NCBI GenBank assembly: GCA_014729315.1
Contig: WJKD01000079.1
Span: 1-7,619, forward strand
Length of the DNA stretch: 7,619 nucleotides
From: Promethearchaeota archaeon
Lineage (GTDB): Archaea > Asgardarchaeota > Lokiarchaeia > Sigynarchaeales > SOKP01
Direction: 5' to 3'
A program made the position numbers and the translations under genes. Shown here one piece after another: positions 6,533-7,619 of the stretch (positions within the stretch are counted from its first letter, which is position 1; every line of letters begins with the position of its first letter). The notes under the pieces were generated by a model. It was not told the origin of the DNA and made no database searches. It saw only the letters and a program-made list of their open reading frames with translations.

Positions 6533-6670
6533 TCTATAACCTTTTATGAATCATAAATGGTTTTAACATTATTTATTAATCGACAATTAGCAAGTATGCT
6601 CACTAAATTTTTTATTTAAATATTACCAGATTATGGCCATTTTCATAAGTAAAGATGATATAATTTCATT

Positions 6671-6684
6671 AAGCAAGCAAGCAA
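6671..6684. repeat. Short AAGC tandem repeat
   Basis: Three and a half copies of AAGC lie directly beyond the stop codon of the gene ending at 6686. It is a short microsatellite with no evident role. Confidence 0.6.
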
Positions 6685-6685
6685 T

Positions 6686-7333
6686 CTATTCAAAAATAAG
6701 GATATCAGCAAGTCTACGGTTTCTATCTCCGTAATTTTTATCTATAAAAACCACCAAACAATGTGGTTCATTACCTTTTTCGTCAGTGTGGATATAACAG
6801 AGTGGTATTTTAGGAAGATGAGACTCTTTAATGCGTTTTTGAATTTTTTCAGGCACTTGAATTTGGAGGGTTTTCCTACAAATATCGCAGAGAACAAAAA
6901 TCGTTCTAATTTTATAGTTAGCTTTTTCTAATTTTTCCGCATCATTGAGAGAAGATAAATTCATTAGCACATCTGTTGCTTTAGGGAAATATACATTGAA
7001 TTGATGGTCAATTTCAAAGATGATACAATGAATTTCGTGAGTTTCTTTATTTTGGTGGAGATATGCGATTAAAATTTCTCGAGAATCAATATTCTGCACC
7101 TTTTTGATGGGTATTGGAATCACTTTATTTTTGTTGCACTGTTCACATTTTACCAGAATCGGGTGATATTTGTTAAGATCTAATTGTTTGACGCTTTCCA
7201 GTTGTTCCTTAGATAGTTCTGTCTCGTCAAATTGAATCTGGGACTTTTTATTAGGGGGAGGAATTGGAGGAATAAATAGCTCATCCTCTTTTTCAATCTG
7301 ATTACTATTTTTTTTCTCGTTGACGATAATCAC
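6686..7333 (-). CDS. Tandem-duplicated putative zinc-binding protein (CxxC...H...HC twice), function unknown
   Basis: I do not recognise this 215-residue soluble protein as a named family. Residues 1-56 are charged and probably disordered, with a proline run FIPPIPPPNK at 20-29. Two copies of one domain follow. Copy A has C63-x2-C66, P75, H93, H102-C103, F106-x-ID109 and D121. Copy B has C149-x2-C152, P161, H182, H191-C192, FID198 and D210. Spacings agree closely: C66 to P75 and C152 to P161 are both 9; H93 to H102 and H182 to H191 both 9; H102 to D121 and H191 to D210 both 19. The repeated Cys/His set suggests one zinc ion per copy within a small beta-rich fold. The start is GTG at 7331-7333, which directly follows an in-frame TGA; no other start codon lies near. 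It is the first of four minus-strand genes, 199 bases before purD. Confidence 0.7.
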   Translation of the reverse strand: MIIVNEKKNSNQIEKEDELFIPPIPPPNKKSQIQFDETELSKEQLESVKQLDLNKYHPILVKCEQCNKNKVIPIPIKKVQNIDSREILIAYLHQNKETHEIHCIIFEIDHQFNVYFPKATDVLMNLSSLNDAEKLEKANYKIRTIFVLCDICRKTLQIQVPEKIQKRIKESHLPKIPLCYIHTDEKGNEPHCLVVFIDKNYGDRNRRLADILIFE

Positions 7334-7350
7334 TCAACCCATAGAGGATA

Positions 7351-7362
7351 ATTAAAAACTGA
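7351..7362 (-). promoter_or_regulatory. TATA-like element of the duplicated zinc-protein gene
   Basis: The minus strand has an AT-rich element of the form TTTTTAATTATC ending about 17 bases before the GTG at 7333. If used, the message would begin close to the GTG, a leaderless arrangement. The match to consensus is weak. Confidence 0.25.
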
Positions 7363-7381
7363 TAATTCTGTCGATGCTTAA

Positions 7382-7603
7382 ATTGCTTTTTTGTTTAACA
7401 ATGGATTAATCGTAATACAACTATATTAATTTTTTGACGCTAATAATATTTAATAATCAACAAAATAACGCGTTTCAAAACAAAATTTAGTGAAAATTTG
7501 CTATGTCTATGAGCTATAAAAAATATTTTTTTAATCAATTTTTCATATTTTTAAAGCGACGACTTCAAAATTATTTATTCTTATAAAAATTTTAAAAATA
7601 AAC
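7382..7603. other. AT-rich intergenic region between divergent genes
   Basis: I see no open frame or RNA gene here. It is strongly AT-rich, with a 14-base perfect palindrome AAAAAATATTTTTT at 7518-7531 and a TATA-like TTATAAAAA near 7580-7589. It probably holds only promoter DNA for the minus-strand gene at 7333 and for a possible plus-strand gene at the right edge. Confidence 0.4.
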
Positions 7604-7619
7604 ATGAAAGACGCAATAA
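7604..7619 (+). CDS. Possible first codons of a plus-strand gene cut by the window edge
   Basis: ATG AAA GAC GCA ATA opens a frame (MKDAI) that runs off the window. It is preceded by TTATAAAAA about 15-23 bases upstream, close to the spacing expected for a leaderless archaeal gene. Only five full codons are visible, so nothing can be said about the product and the call may be wrong. Confidence 0.3.

Noticed and set aside
7518..7531. 14-base perfect palindrome AAAAAATATTTTTT as an operator or origin element
   Set aside because: Homopolymer A and T runs meeting are common in DNA this AT-rich; no repeats or origin-associated genes accompany it.
7382..7603. A small RNA gene in the right intergenic region
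   Set aside because: Composition is almost wholly A/T, with no stable GC stem, tRNA-like arms or box C/D or K-turn motifs seen.

Overview
The window is AT-rich and carries six apparently complete protein genes, one 5'-broken gene fragment at the left edge, and possibly the first codons of another gene at the right edge. No rRNA, tRNA, CRISPR array, insertion sequence or phage gene was seen. Several features point to an archaeon, most likely of the Asgard group (Lokiarchaeia-like): TATA-type promoter boxes with short leaders, U-rich terminators without strong hairpins, an archaeal-type PurD, an archaeal DxEGP-type HAD hydrolase, and a secreted protein ending in a PGYN-plus-transmembrane-plus-Lys/Arg anchor of a kind I associate with Asgard surface proteins. 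The Asgard assignment is inference from style, not proof.

Left part (1-2504): a minus-strand beta-propeller remnant without a start (1-171), then a plus-strand polytopic membrane protein resembling the CPBP (CAAX protease/bacteriocin-processing) family with degenerate catalytic motifs (266-931), then a minus-strand secreted, probably heavily glycosylated surface protein with CBM9-like domains, a seven-Asp stalk and a C-terminal anchor (1083-2504).

Middle (2505-4423): a divergent promoter region separates the surface protein from a plus-strand membrane-anchored protein with several CxxC pairs (2675-3304). This gene converges on a HAD hydrolase (3308-4423, minus) with only three bases between the two stop codons.

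Right part (4424-7619): four genes in a row point left. In order of transcription they are a tandem-duplicated putative zinc-binding protein (7333-6686), purD of de novo purine synthesis (6486-5161), a small HEAT-repeat protein (5036-4554) and the HAD hydrolase (4423-3308). Gaps of 124-199 bases, TATA-like boxes and U-rich tracts suggest mostly separate transcription units rather than a tight operon.

The only confidently assigned metabolic function is PurD. I see no defence system, secretion cluster or other multi-gene machine. The most novel-looking items are the duplicated CxxC/H/HC protein at 6686-7333 and the multi-CxxC membrane protein at 2675-3304. Three of the six complete genes appear to start with TTG or GTG.
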